Made by a program: the position numbers and the translations under genes. This document shows, one piece after another, positions 21,814 through 30,537 of a DNA stretch of 64,000 bases (its first letter is position 1; each line of letters starts with the position of its first letter). The DNA is from Nocardia sienata NBRC 100364 (GTDB lineage Bacteria; Actinomycetota; Actinomycetes; Mycobacteriales; Mycobacteriaceae): positions 124,001 through 188,000 of the forward strand of contig NZ_BDBX01000005.1 of NCBI RefSeq assembly GCF_001613205.1, read 5' to 3'. The notes beneath the pieces are model-generated. The model was not told the DNA's origin, did no database searches, and worked only from the letters and a program-made list of their open reading frames with translations.

Positions 21814-22028
21814 GGCGCCGGCCCCTGCCCGCCGGGGGTGTAGCTTTCCACCAGGATCGCCTGTACCGGGCACGCCGCGGCCGCCCGCAGTACGCGGAGA
21901 CGCTGCGCGTCATCCGGGTTGGGATCGTAGGACAGCGCCTCTTCACCCAGCAGTTCGAATACCTCCGGCGCCAGCGGAACACATTGCGCGTACCCCTGGC
22001 ACCGGTTCAGGTCGACGACGATGCGCAT
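21810..22028 (-). CDS. P450-type ferredoxin, single cluster (3Fe-4S expected)
   Basis: 72 residues: MRIVVDLNRCQGYAQC at the N-terminus and AAACPVQAI near residue 52. The cysteines form CxxYxxC...CP, lacking the central cysteine of a [4Fe-4S] site; this is typical of actinobacterial [3Fe-4S] ferredoxins that serve P450s. The central residue (Tyr here) varies between such ferredoxins and affects potential and partner choice. It is first in the operon and overlaps the reductase gene. Confidence 0.95.
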   Translation of the reverse strand: MRIVVDLNRCQGYAQCVPLAPEVFELLGEEALSYDPNPDDAQRLRVLRAAAACPVQAILVESYTPGGQGPAP

Positions 22029-22446
22029 GATCGAGCTCTCATCCGAGCCGTGTCCCGATATGGCCCTCGGAAACGCCGCGGGCGGTAGGAAATGCGCACG
22101 CCCGCCGAAACGACGTGCACGTCCGGTGGACGGTCACGCCCGAATATCAGTGCCGGATGGACACCTCACCGAGCGTTCGAACACCCGATACCGCGGCCCT
22201 GTCGATCCGCCGACCGGCAACCACCCGCTGTCTACAGTCTCCCACACACCGCGCTGTTCGATGCCGCCTTTCCAGTTGTCCCGATCGCAGGTGCACACCG
22301 CGGTGATGCGGGAAGGAGACAACACGCGACGGCGCGGCGGCGGGCCGGACCACCCGCGACGCCGCTGCGACGAGGAGCCGGCCGAGCGCTGGTGGCGTAG
22401 CCCTCGCGACGTGGGCGGCGACCGGCCGGTACCGGAGCTCGCCGGT
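22029..22446. other. Intergenic region upstream of the ferredoxin-P450 operon
   Basis: About 420 bp between two minus-strand units. It should contain the promoter of the ferredoxin operon and the end of the response-regulator transcript. No convincing gene is visible; a 63-codon minus-strand frame at 22134-22325 has no recognisable features. Confidence 0.4.
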
Positions 22447-23115
22447 TCAGCGGGCCGGATACTTTCCGGGGGTGAGCAGCCCGGACTCGTAGGCGAGGAC
22501 GACGAGCTGTGCGCGATCCCGGGCGCCCAGCGCCGCCAGCAGACGGCTCACATAGGTGCGGGCCGTGGCCGGGCTCAGATGCAGACTCGCACCGATCTCG
22601 CTGTTGCTCTCCCCCATACCGACGCGCGCGAGTACCTCTCGTTCCCGTTCGGTCAGCCCGGCGATGAGCTCGGGACGGGTCGCGCCGAGATCCCGGGCCA
22701 CACGGTCGACGAGGGTGCGGGTGATCGACGGGGAGAGCAGTGAGTCACCGGCGGCAACGGTGCGGATCGCGGCGCGCAGTTCGGCGGGACCGATATCCTT
22801 GAGCAGATAGCCGACGGCGCCCGCCCGGATCGCCGCGACGATATTGTCGTCCTCGTCGAAGGTCGTCAGCATCACCACTCGCACACCGTGCAGCGCGGTA
22901 TCGGCGGCGATCTGCCGGGTGGCCCGGATGCCGTCCGATACGGGCATTCGGATATCCATCAGCACCACATCGGGCCGGTGGTGGCGCACCGCGGCCACTC
23001 CGTCCGTGCCCGTCGCCGCCTCGGCGACGATGCCGATATCGCCGTCCCGTTCGGCCAGCGCCCGTAGACCGGTGCGTACGAGTTCCTGATCGTCGACGAC
23101 CACCACGCGGATCAT
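22447..23115 (-). CDS. NarL/LuxR-family response regulator
   Basis: 222 residues from the ATG at 23115, which overlaps the kinase stop by 4 nt. Receiver domain: acidic VVVVDDQE at the start, phospho-acceptor Asp in VVLMDIRMP (~55), Thr in VVMLTTFD, Lys in YLLKDIGP. C-terminal GerE helix-turn-helix: LTEREREVLARVGMGESNSE, then SPATARTYVSRLL. It is the output of the kinase encoded just upstream and may control the divergent membrane-protein pair. Confidence 0.93.
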   Translation of the reverse strand: MIRVVVVDDQELVRTGLRALAERDGDIGIVAEAATGTDGVAAVRHHRPDVVLMDIRMPVSDGIRATRQIAADTALHGVRVVMLTTFDEDDNIVAAIRAGAVGYLLKDIGPAELRAAIRTVAAGDSLLSPSITRTLVDRVARDLGATRPELIAGLTEREREVLARVGMGESNSEIGASLHLSPATARTYVSRLLAALGARDRAQLVVLAYESGLLTPGKYPAR

Positions 23116-24284
23116 CGGCTCACCTCGATCGGGATGCGGGCCTCGACACAGAAGCCGGAGTCGGTGTCCGGACCGGCGGTGAGGGTACCGCCGAGCAGCC
23201 GTACCCGTTCCCGCATTCCGGCCAGCCCGTGACCGCGGCCGCCGCCGGCCGGTGCCTCTGCCGCGACTGTGCCGTTGTCCCTGATCGTGACCCGCAGTAC
23301 GGCATCTTCGATTTCGACAGCGACATCGGCCCGCGTGGCCCGGGCGTGGCAGATCACATTGGTGAGCGCCTCCTGCACCACGCGATACGCGGTCGCGTCG
23401 AGCTGTGGCGGCAGCCGGTCCGGCACCGCCGGAAGTACGCACTTCGTATCGATACCCACGTCGCGGGCGGTCCGGATCAGATCGGGTACCTCGGCCAGCG
23501 ACAGCACGCGCGCCGGCCCCTCCTCTTCGCCGCGCAGCAGCCGGACCATCGACCCGACATCGCGCAGCGATTGCCTGCTCGTATCCGCGATATGGCCGAT
23601 CGCCAGCCGCGCCGCTTCGTCGTCGTGGCCCACGGCCTCGGCGGCCACCCCGGCCTGCAGCGAAATCACCGACATCGCGTGACCGACCGAATCGTGCAGA
23701 TCCCGCGACAGGTCGGTCCGTTCGTCCCGGATGCGCGATTCGGTCTGCCGCGCAGACTGTTCCGCGAGCAACCGCATGATCTCCGCCTGCTGCGCCAGCC
23801 GGTCCCGTCGTGAGCGCACGGCACAGCCGAGCGCGATCGCGGTCATGATGAGGGCCGCGTTCGCCACACCTTCGTACCCGATCAGGTACGCCGCGGATTC
23901 GCCCTCGTGGATGCGGAAGGCCAGTGCGACAGCGAAGACCAGCGTCCCGGCCACCCCGGCCCACCACGCCGAACCCGCGTCGGCCGTGGCGAAGAGCGCG
24001 GCGACCAGCGGCACCGCCACGCCGATCGGCGGATAGTCGAGGGTGTAGTAGCCGAAAGTGCCGAGCACCGTGGCGACCAGCATGGTGTGCGGAGCGCGGC
24101 GGCGCACTAGCATGAGGGCGCCGAAAGCGATCGCGAACAGATACGCCGGCGCCTCCGGAGTCCGGTAACCGTCGCGGCCGAGCGAGATCACCAATGCGAG
24201 CGCGCCCGCGACAGCGGCCCCGAGCAGGGCGTCGTGCGACCACCGCCGCACAGTGTCGCCACGAAAGTCGGCCCAGACCCTCAT
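23112..24284 (-). CDS. Sensor histidine kinase (HisKA_3)
   Basis: 390 residues. The first ~165 residues contain about five hydrophobic segments with short loops, so sensing is probably in or near the membrane. The dimerization helix carries DLHDSVGHAMS with the phospho-accepting His. The ATPase domain has VVQEALTNVICHA (N box) and RGHGLAGMRERV (G box). It is cotranscribed with the response regulator; signal unknown. Confidence 0.92.
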   Translation of the reverse strand: MRVWADFRGDTVRRWSHDALLGAAVAGALALVISLGRDGYRTPEAPAYLFAIAFGALMLVRRRAPHTMLVATVLGTFGYYTLDYPPIGVAVPLVAALFATADAGSAWWAGVAGTLVFAVALAFRIHEGESAAYLIGYEGVANAALIMTAIALGCAVRSRRDRLAQQAEIMRLLAEQSARQTESRIRDERTDLSRDLHDSVGHAMSVISLQAGVAAEAVGHDDEAARLAIGHIADTSRQSLRDVGSMVRLLRGEEEGPARVLSLAEVPDLIRTARDVGIDTKCVLPAVPDRLPPQLDATAYRVVQEALTNVICHARATRADVAVEIEDAVLRVTIRDNGTVAAEAPAGGGRGHGLAGMRERVRLLGGTLTAGPDTDSGFCVEARIPIEVSR

Positions 24285-24439
24285 GACACGATCCTACGAA
24301 GACCCGGCCGAGCGCCGCATGGGTCCGGAGGCGACAACGCCTGTCGCCTCTCGACGTACCCGGCTGTCGCGGGAACGCGAGATGAGTCGAGCGCCCGGAC
24401 GGATGCCCGGGGCCCGGCGCGATCCATAACGTCGAGGGC

Positions 24440-24865
24440 GTGAACGCCCGTATCGCTTCCCCGAAAACCGCCGACTGGCCCCTGGCGCTCGGCCTCGGCG
24501 CCTTCGCGCTCGTCCGTCCCGCGATCCGCATCGTCGAAGACCGGGCCGGTCTCGACCTCTCGCCCGCGGCACCGATCGCGGCGACGATCGCCGTCACCGT
24601 CGTCTGGACAGCCGCCGCCGTGCTCACCCGCGTGCGGGACCCCCTGACAACGCTCCTGTACGCCGGGTTGACCTACGGAGTGCTGTCCATCGTGCTCAGC
24701 GCGGTCCTCTCCCCACTCCTGCTCGGCCATCTCGAAGGTCCCCTCTCCCGGCCCCTCACCATCGTTCCGATACTGATCGTGAACGCCGTCTGGGGGCTGA
24801 TCGCCGGCGCGGTCGCGCTGATGATCCGGCGAGCCCGCCGCGATAACACCGGGGGGACACCGTGA
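24440..24865 (+). CDS. Small four-segment membrane protein
   Basis: 141 residues from a GTG. Hydrophobic stretches lie around residues 12-28, 45-62, 72-92 and 107-128, so about four membrane passes; the tail is basic. It is divergent from the histidine kinase across a 155-bp gap and overlaps the next gene as GTGA. No family recognised. The position suggests a target or accessory of the two-component system. Confidence 0.75.
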   Translation: MNARIASPKTADWPLALGLGAFALVRPAIRIVEDRAGLDLSPAAPIAATIAVTVVWTAAAVLTRVRDPLTTLLYAGLTYGVLSIVLSAVLSPLLLGHLEGPLSRPLTIVPILIVNAVWGLIAGAVALMIRRARRDNTGGTP

Positions 24866-25386
24866 AGCGCTTCACTGTTGCGGCGGTGGTTCTCGGTGGC
24901 TACGCCGTCGTCGCGTTCTTCGTCTTCGCCGCCACCGCGGCCGAGACATGGTTGCTGTATCCCAATATCTTCCGTGATGTGCCCGCATCGCTCGAGCTGA
25001 GCCAGGAATTCATGAGCGTCGTCGCGGTCGGTGATGTCATGCGTCCGCTCGGCGCCGCGATGCTGGGCACCGCATTGATCGCCGGCGCGGTCACGGTCCG
25101 GTATCGCATCGCCCGCCGGTGGCTCGCCTGCTCACTGGCCGCTCTGGTCAGTGGCCAGTTCCTGCTCTCGGTGAGCTACCTGTGGCCCCGCGCCACAATC
25201 CTGTTCGACGGCCGCAACGAACACACACTCGCCGAGATCGAACGGGCCGCAACCGAATTCGAGGTCGGTCAGTATTTCCGGATCGCCGCGGCCGGGCTGG
25301 CGGCGGTGTTCGCGGTACTCGCCGCGCTGGAATGCTACCGAGCACGGCTGACCGCGCACCTTCTTGCCGGGACTGTGTCCGCCTGA
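24862..25386 (+). CDS. Membrane protein of the two-gene unit
   Basis: 174 residues from a GTG that overlaps the previous stop. Hydrophobic segments around residues 6-28, 58-76, 84-104 and 134-155 suggest four passes, with a soluble loop at ~28-55. The size and layout resemble DUF1772-like membrane proteins, but I cannot confirm that family. Probably works with the 141-residue protein. Confidence 0.72.
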   Translation: MKRFTVAAVVLGGYAVVAFFVFAATAAETWLLYPNIFRDVPASLELSQEFMSVVAVGDVMRPLGAAMLGTALIAGAVTVRYRIARRWLACSLAALVSGQFLLSVSYLWPRATILFDGRNEHTLAEIERAATEFEVGQYFRIAAAGLAAVFAVLAALECYRARLTAHLLAGTVSA

Positions 25387-25509
25387 ACACACCGCTGCGC
25401 CCGCCGGCCGGTCGCAGCGGTCCGGCGGCTCCGCACGGTGCGCACGGCGGGGTATCGAGAGCCCCGGGCGCCCTCGCGTACTGGATGGCCCCGTGAGACC
25501 GCGCCACTC

Positions 25510-25560
25510 TTGACGCAACCGATTAGTTGCAATACTGTCTATGGCAATCAATCGGTTGCG
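25510..25560 (+). promoter_or_regulatory. Promoter and inverted-repeat operator of the SRPBCC-ArsR unit
   Basis: TTGACG (25510-25515), 17-bp spacer, TACTGT (25533-25538) is a good sigma-70-type promoter. Two arms, CGCAACCGATTAGTTGC (25514-25530) and GCAATCAATCGGTTGCG (25544-25560), form an inverted repeat matching at 15 of 17 positions and bracket the -10 and start site. Autoregulation by the downstream ArsR protein is the natural reading. AAGGAG follows at 25564. Confidence 0.75.
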
Positions 25561-25575
25561 ATAAAGGAGTACGCC

Positions 25576-26007
25576 ATGGGATTCCCCGATCAGATCGTCC
25601 GCACTATCGAACTCGCACACCCGCCCGCCAAGATCTGGGCCGCGATCACCACCGCCGAGGGGCTCGCTTCCTGGTTCGGCAACACGGCGACGATCGACCT
25701 GCGTCCCGGTGGCGCGGCGCGGATGACATGGGAGGGTGGGCACACCGCGAATCTGCGGGTGGAGCGGGTGGAGGAGCCGAGCGTCTTCGGTTTCACCTGG
25801 CAGATCTACGGATTGCCCGAGGACGACCCGCGACGCACCTATGTCGAGTTCACCCTCGAACCCGACGACTCGGGCACGCGGCTCACCGTGGTGGAGACAG
25901 GTTTCGCGCAACTCCCCGAGGACGAGCACCGGATCGCCTTCGGTGGCAATACCGACGGCTGGACCAGCGAACTCGCCGAACTCGTCCAGTATCTCGATGC
26001 AGCCTGA
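25576..26007 (+). CDS. SRPBCC (AHSA1-like) domain protein
   Basis: 143 residues with AAGGAG ahead of the ATG. START/Bet v1-type fold signatures: RTIELAHPPAKIWAAITTAE near the N-terminus, LASWFG, DLRPGGAARMTWEGG, and EFTLEPDDSGTRLTVVETGF. Such single-domain proteins bind hydrophobic ligands and are commonly paired with an ArsR regulator, as here (11-nt overlap with the next gene). Ligand unknown. Confidence 0.9.
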   Translation: MGFPDQIVRTIELAHPPAKIWAAITTAEGLASWFGNTATIDLRPGGAARMTWEGGHTANLRVERVEEPSVFGFTWQIYGLPEDDPRRTYVEFTLEPDDSGTRLTVVETGFAQLPEDEHRIAFGGNTDGWTSELAELVQYLDAA

Positions 26008-26338
26008 CCAGGAAACCACCGCAGAACAGGTCTTCGTCGCACTCGCCGACCCGAGCAGGCGATCGATCCTCGCCGCCCTCGCCGCGGGCGGCCCGGCCAC
26101 CGCGACCGATCTCGCCGACCGACTGCCCATCACTCGGCAGGCGATCGCCAAACACCTTGCTCTGCTTTCGGATGCGGGCCTGGTGATCGCCGAACCCGGG
26201 GAGCGGCGGCGCATCCGGTACCGCCTCGATTCCGCACCCATGCAAGTGGCACAGCGGTTCCTGGCGGCGATGGCGCGGGACTGGGACGGCCCACTCGACG
26301 CATTACGCAGACACCTGGACAGTGGGAACGATGCGTAA
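25997..26338 (+). CDS. ArsR-family winged-helix repressor
   Basis: 113 residues. Winged helix: FVALADPSRRSILAALAAGG, then ATDLADRLPITRQAIAKHLA (recognition helix) and AGLVIAEPGERRRIRYRLD (wing). No cysteine metal-site motif (CxC) is present, so it belongs to the SRPBCC-linked rather than the metal-sensing ArsR type. It overlaps the SRPBCC gene and probably binds the inverted repeat at 25514-25560. Confidence 0.9.
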   Translation: MQPDQETTAEQVFVALADPSRRSILAALAAGGPATATDLADRLPITRQAIAKHLALLSDAGLVIAEPGERRRIRYRLDSAPMQVAQRFLAAMARDWDGPLDALRRHLDSGNDA

Positions 26339-26443
26339 CGCACGCAGTGGGGCCTTCGGCTGTGCTGCCGAGGTCGCGCTCACCGGAGACGCATCGCGGG
26401 TCGCGTATCCGGCGGCCGCGACGACGCCGGCCCGGATGGCAGG

Positions 26444-26620
26444 TCAGAGGGTGAGCAGGACCTTGGTGGCGCGGCACCGGTCCATGGCGCGGTAGCCCTC
26501 GGCGGCCTCCTCGAGGGGCAGAGGGAGGTCGAACACCGCGCCGGGGTCGATCCCACCGCGCATGATGAGTTCGATCAGATCGGGCAGGAAGCGGCGTACC
26601 GGGGCGGGCCCGCCGTCGCC
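26444..26620 (-). pseudogene. 3' remnant of a zinc-type alcohol dehydrogenase / quinone oxidoreductase
   Basis: Only the last ~58 residues of an MDR enzyme remain: GGPAPVRRFLPDLIELIM, then IDPGAVFDLPLPLEEAAEGY and RAMDRCRATKVLLTL before the stop. Family members run to ~380 residues. The sequence upstream is not dehydrogenase but another fragment on the opposite strand, so the gene was cut off here. Confidence 0.65.
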
Positions 26621-26725
26621 TACGAAGAACTCGCCATCACCGCAGAACCCGGGCACATCCTCATGATCTACACCGCAGAACCCGGCTCCCCGTCGGCCGA
26701 GCGCCTGCAGATCCTCGCTTCCTGG
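26612..26725 (+). pseudogene. C-terminal remnant of an XRE regulator with MmyB-like ligand domain
   Basis: The frame reads VAYEELAITAEPGHILMIYT and then AEPGSPSAERLQILASW. This is the characteristic end of XRE-family regulators with an MmyB-like ligand-binding domain (about 280 residues when complete). No helix-turn-helix precedes it. It abuts the dehydrogenase remnant on the opposite strand, marking a deletion or rearrangement junction. Confidence 0.6.
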
Positions 26726-27015
26726 CACCCGTTCCACAGACCCGGCCAGTACTCCCGGACTGATCCGCCCACCGGTCCGGCCGTCCTACCGAGGTGGTTG
26801 TGGCGGATCACACGACATCGCGAGACCGTGGTGAAAAGTCCGAACCTGATGCTCGATGACGGGGCCACCAGCCGGAACATATATCCTCGAGTCACCCGAC
26901 CGACGTGCACACCAACGCATTTCACCGACACGAACTGCGGGCACACGGCGGGTTTCTGCGTGTCTTCGACGGCGATGACCCGAAGGCATATTCACCGATC
27001 TCGAGAGGTAGCTCT

Positions 27016-28398
27016 ATGAATTGGGTCCGTGCGCGAACAGGTCTCGCGCGGGCGCTGACGGGTGTGACCACGGCATGCTGCCTGATCCTTGCGGGACAGC
27101 CGTCCGCGGTCGCCGAGGAGGTGCCGACCCCGCCGGCCCCCTCCGGCCTGCAGCGCGGTATCGACGATGCCCTTCCCCCGCCGGCACTGCCCGCCGCACC
27201 CCCGCCGCCCATCGGCGATCTGCCGCCGCAACTGGCAGCACTGTGGCACGCGGTGCAGTCTCCGCGGACGGGTGACCCGATCTTCGACACATGGCCGGCC
27301 GGATTGGACCGGCCGGCCGCCGGTGCGGTGATCGAACAGCGTGACATCACCGCGATCGCCGCGCCGCGGATCGAGGCGCCGGTGGGCCGTGCCGTGCTGC
27401 TGAAGTTCCGATCGACGGCCGCGGCGGGTGCGCCCTCCTTCGGCACGGCCACCCTGGTGGTTCCGGCGGCGGCGTGGACAGGTTCCGGCAGCCGGCCGGT
27501 CCTGGTGGACAACAAGCCGATCAATTCCCTCGGCCTGCGATGTACGCCCGGCTATGCGATGGCGCACGGGGAGGACGGCACCAGCAGCAGTGCCATCGAC
27601 GCGCTGACACCGACGACCGCGTCGGCGGTGAACCGTGGGTACGCGGTGCTGATTCCCGATCACGAAGGCCCGTTCATGGCCTATGCGGAACCGAATGTCG
27701 CCGCACATGTCATCCTCGACAGCATTCGCGCCGTGCGCTCGCTGCCCGGATCCGAGTTCGGTGCCAGCCGGTTCGCGCTGACCGGATACTCCGGCGGCGC
27801 GATCGCCTCCTACGCGGCGGCCATGCTGCTCGACGAGTACGCGCCGGAACTGGCCGATGCGGTGGTGGGCGCGTCGATGGGCGGCCTCGTCACCGACAAC
27901 AGGGTCGTCGCGAACAGTTTCGACGGCAAGTTCGCCTCCGGGGTGCTGCTGGCGGTCGTACTCGCCTACGCCCGCGAGCACCCCGAGATACTCGCCAACA
28001 TGAACCATCTGGCCCAGTGGGTGGCCACATCGCCGATCAACAATGTGTGCGGTGAGGCACTCGGCCCGCTGGGTGTGGTCGGAATACCGCTCGAAATCGC
28101 CGCGAATATCCCCCACCCGCTCGACAGCGCCGTCGCCGACGAAATCTTCGCGCGCACGGATCTCAGCGACCGGACGTCGGCGGTGCCGCTGTACATCTAC
28201 CACGCCGCCCACGACCTCTGGATTCCGCTCGAGGGGGCACGGCAGCTGTATCGCACACAGTGCGACCGCGGTGTCCCCGCGGTCTTCCGCAGCGAGCCGG
28301 GCGAACACGTGAGCGGTCTGACCACGGGATTCCCCGGGGCGTTCGATTGGCTCGATGCGCGTCTACGCGGCGAGCCCGCACCGGACGAGTGCACCTAG
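27016..28398 (+). CDS. Secreted lipase, LIP family (PF03583-like)
   Basis: 460 residues from the ATG at 27016 (AGAGGT upstream). Residues 1-33 form a Sec signal peptide (basic start, LTGVTTACCLILAGQPSAVA), followed by a proline-rich linker. Catalytic serine in GYSGGAIAS (~257); later YHAAHDLWIPLEGARQLY supplies the Asp and GEHVSGLTTGFPGAF the His. The length and layout fit secretory triacylglycerol lipases common in Nocardia. A strong hairpin follows. Confidence 0.9.
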   Translation: MNWVRARTGLARALTGVTTACCLILAGQPSAVAEEVPTPPAPSGLQRGIDDALPPPALPAAPPPPIGDLPPQLAALWHAVQSPRTGDPIFDTWPAGLDRPAAGAVIEQRDITAIAAPRIEAPVGRAVLLKFRSTAAAGAPSFGTATLVVPAAAWTGSGSRPVLVDNKPINSLGLRCTPGYAMAHGEDGTSSSAIDALTPTTASAVNRGYAVLIPDHEGPFMAYAEPNVAAHVILDSIRAVRSLPGSEFGASRFALTGYSGGAIASYAAAMLLDEYAPELADAVVGASMGGLVTDNRVVANSFDGKFASGVLLAVVLAYAREHPEILANMNHLAQWVATSPINNVCGEALGPLGVVGIPLEIAANIPHPLDSAVADEIFARTDLSDRTSAVPLYIYHAAHDLWIPLEGARQLYRTQCDRGVPAVFRSEPGEHVSGLTTGFPGAFDWLDARLRGEPAPDECT

Positions 28399-28427
28399 AA
28401 CAGTTCTCGACGCCAGGGTGTTTCGCC

Positions 28428-28464
28428 CGGGAGAGCCGCGCCGGTGGCGGGCGCGGCTCTCCCG
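28428..28464. terminator. Strong hairpin between convergent lipase and livM-like genes
   Basis: A perfect 15-bp stem (CGGGAGAGCCGCGCC at 28428-28442 and its complement at 28450-28464) with a 7-nt loop lies in the 134-bp convergent gap. There is no T-tract, as is common in actinobacteria; it probably ends transcripts from both sides. Confidence 0.65.
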
Positions 28465-28532
28465 ACAGCGCATTTCGGTCCACTGCCGATTCGGGCGTGG
28501 AACCGAGCGGGCGGCCGACGAAGCGAGCTCGC

Positions 28533-29639
28533 TCATGACGTTCGCCGACCCGGGGCGGCGGATTCCGCGACGTGGACCCGGATGCGGCCGTCCGGGGCGG
28601 CCGGTCGCGCGGGGCCCGCTGTGTCCGGGCCGCCCTGCCGGCGGCCCGGGATGCGTGCGACCACCGGCCCGAGTGCCCGCCGCACGAGGCTGATCACCCA
28701 GTAGGGCAGGACGAAGATGAACAGGATCAGCGCCACGCCGTAGGTGATTCCGGCGGCCGACTGGTTGATGTCGGCGGTCCACTGCGGGACGTACACGACG
28801 AAGAAGGCGCCGAACACCACACCGGGCACCGTGCCGAGTCCGCCGACGACGATCATCGTGATGAAGGCGATCGCGAGCGGCAGTCCGAACGCTTCCGGGC
28901 CCACATACTGGACCACGAAGCTGTAGAGCACACCTCCCACCCCGGCGAGCGCGGCGCTGAACGCGAAAATCGTTGTTTTGGTGCGGGTCGCGGGTACACC
29001 GAGGGTGGTGGCGACCGCTTCGTAGTCCCGGATCGCGATCAGCGAACGCCCGATCCGGCCGGCGGCGAGGCGACGCACCACCAGGTACGCGACGAGCGCC
29101 ACGACCAGGCAGAGATAGTAGACCCACTGATCCCGGGCCAGTCCGGTGAACTCGGGGGCCTCGGCGCCGAAGATGTTGATACCCGCCTGCCCGTCGGTGA
29201 CGTGTTCGAACCGCTTGATCACCGCGGGCGTCACCAGCGCGAGGCCCAGTGTGGCGAGCGCCAGCTGGAGTCCGTGCAACCGCAGTGCCGGCAGGCCGAA
29301 CAGATAGCCCACGACATAGCCGACCATGAACGCGATCGGGATCAGTAGCAGATACGGCACCCGGTGGTTTTCCACCAGCACGGCGCTCAGGTACGCGCCG
29401 AGGGCGAAGAAGAAGCCGTGGCCCAGGGAGATCTGGCCGGTGTTGCCGGTCAGCAGGTTCAGTCCGAGCCCGACGACGATGTACACCAGCACCATCGAGC
29501 GATCGAAGTTCACATACGGCGCGGACACCAGCGGCGCCACCGCGGCGACGAGCACGACCAGGATCATGGTCGCGCGCGAGAGCCACACCGGCGCGTCGAG
29601 TTCGGCACGGGGGCGGCGGAGTAGCTCGAAGATCCTCAT
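28533..29639 (-). CDS. livM: Branched-chain amino acid-type ABC permease, LivM family
   Basis: 368 residues from the ATG at 29639, overlapping the LivH stop (ATGA). About nine membrane segments; family signature GLNLLTGNTGQISLGHGFFF near residue 55 and GGLGTVPGVVFGAFFV near the C-terminus. The last ~45 residues are a polar, proline/alanine-rich tail not needed for the fold. Last gene of the unit. Confidence 0.92.
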   Translation of the reverse strand: MRIFELLRRPRAELDAPVWLSRATMILVVLVAAVAPLVSAPYVNFDRSMVLVYIVVGLGLNLLTGNTGQISLGHGFFFALGAYLSAVLVENHRVPYLLLIPIAFMVGYVVGYLFGLPALRLHGLQLALATLGLALVTPAVIKRFEHVTDGQAGINIFGAEAPEFTGLARDQWVYYLCLVVALVAYLVVRRLAAGRIGRSLIAIRDYEAVATTLGVPATRTKTTIFAFSAALAGVGGVLYSFVVQYVGPEAFGLPLAIAFITMIVVGGLGTVPGVVFGAFFVVYVPQWTADINQSAAGITYGVALILFIFVLPYWVISLVRRALGPVVARIPGRRQGGPDTAGPARPAAPDGRIRVHVAESAAPGRRTS

Positions 29640-30520
29640 ACCCGTGCCACCTTCCGGACGCCGAACAAACCTTCCGGCTTCAGCAACAGCACACCGAGAA
29701 TGAGGACGAGCGCGACCGCCTGCTTGAAATCGTGGCCGATCCAGGAGATATAGGTACCGGCGAGGTTTTCGGCCACCCCCACGCACAGGCCACCGACGAT
29801 CGCACCGACCGGGCTGTCGAGCCCGCCCAGGACCGCGGCCGCGAGCGAGTAGATCAGCGACGCCACGAGCATATTCGGCTGCAGGAACAGCTGCGGCGCC
29901 GCCAGGGACGCGGCGAGCGCGCCGATGGCGGCGGCCAGCCCCCAGCCGATCATCAACATCCGGCCGACCGGCACGCCGATCAATTGCGCGGAGTCCGGGT
30001 TACCGGCGGCCGCCCGCATGGCCAGCCCCACCCGCGTCCGCTGGAACAGCACGAACAGCAGGGCGGCGATCACCACGACCGCGCCGACGATCACCACGGA
30101 CTGCCGGGACATCACGACCGGGCCCAGCGTGATCACCGGCCCCGACACCATCGCCGGGAATTCCCTGCTCTGCACTCCCCAGATCCAGCCGGCGGCACTG
30201 TTGAGCACGAGCATCAGCCCGAGCGTGATGATGACCAGCGGCATATGATCCGGCGACCCGGCGAGCGGCCGGATCAGCACTCGCTCGGTCGCGGCGCCGG
30301 CGAGGAATGCCACCACCATCGCACCCGGAATCGCAAGGTACAGCGGGGCACCCCACTGGTGGAACTGCCACGCGAAGAACGCCGAGAACATGGCCATCTC
30401 GCCCTGGGCGAAGTTGACGATCCCGGACGCCCGGTAGACCAGGACGATGCTGAGCGCGAACGCGGCGTACAGCGCGCCCCACGTCAGCCCGTCCACCACT
30501 TGTTGCGCGAACACTTGCAT
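29636..30520 (-). CDS. livH: Branched-chain amino acid-type ABC permease, LivH family
   Basis: 294 residues with AGGAGA upstream of the ATG. Eight or so hydrophobic segments; LivH signature YRASGIVNFAQGEMAMFSAF near residue 30 and LGGLDSPVGAIVGGLCVGV near 235. It forms the translocation pore with LivM. Confidence 0.93.
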   Translation of the reverse strand: MQVFAQQVVDGLTWGALYAAFALSIVLVYRASGIVNFAQGEMAMFSAFFAWQFHQWGAPLYLAIPGAMVVAFLAGAATERVLIRPLAGSPDHMPLVIITLGLMLVLNSAAGWIWGVQSREFPAMVSGPVITLGPVVMSRQSVVIVGAVVVIAALLFVLFQRTRVGLAMRAAAGNPDSAQLIGVPVGRMLMIGWGLAAAIGALAASLAAPQLFLQPNMLVASLIYSLAAAVLGGLDSPVGAIVGGLCVGVAENLAGTYISWIGHDFKQAVALVLILGVLLLKPEGLFGVRKVARV

Positions 30521-30537
30521 GAACAGATCTCCTGTGG

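Noticed and set aside
22134..22325. 63-codon minus-strand frame upstream of the ferredoxin operon
   Set aside because: No conserved features; likely chance in a promoter region.
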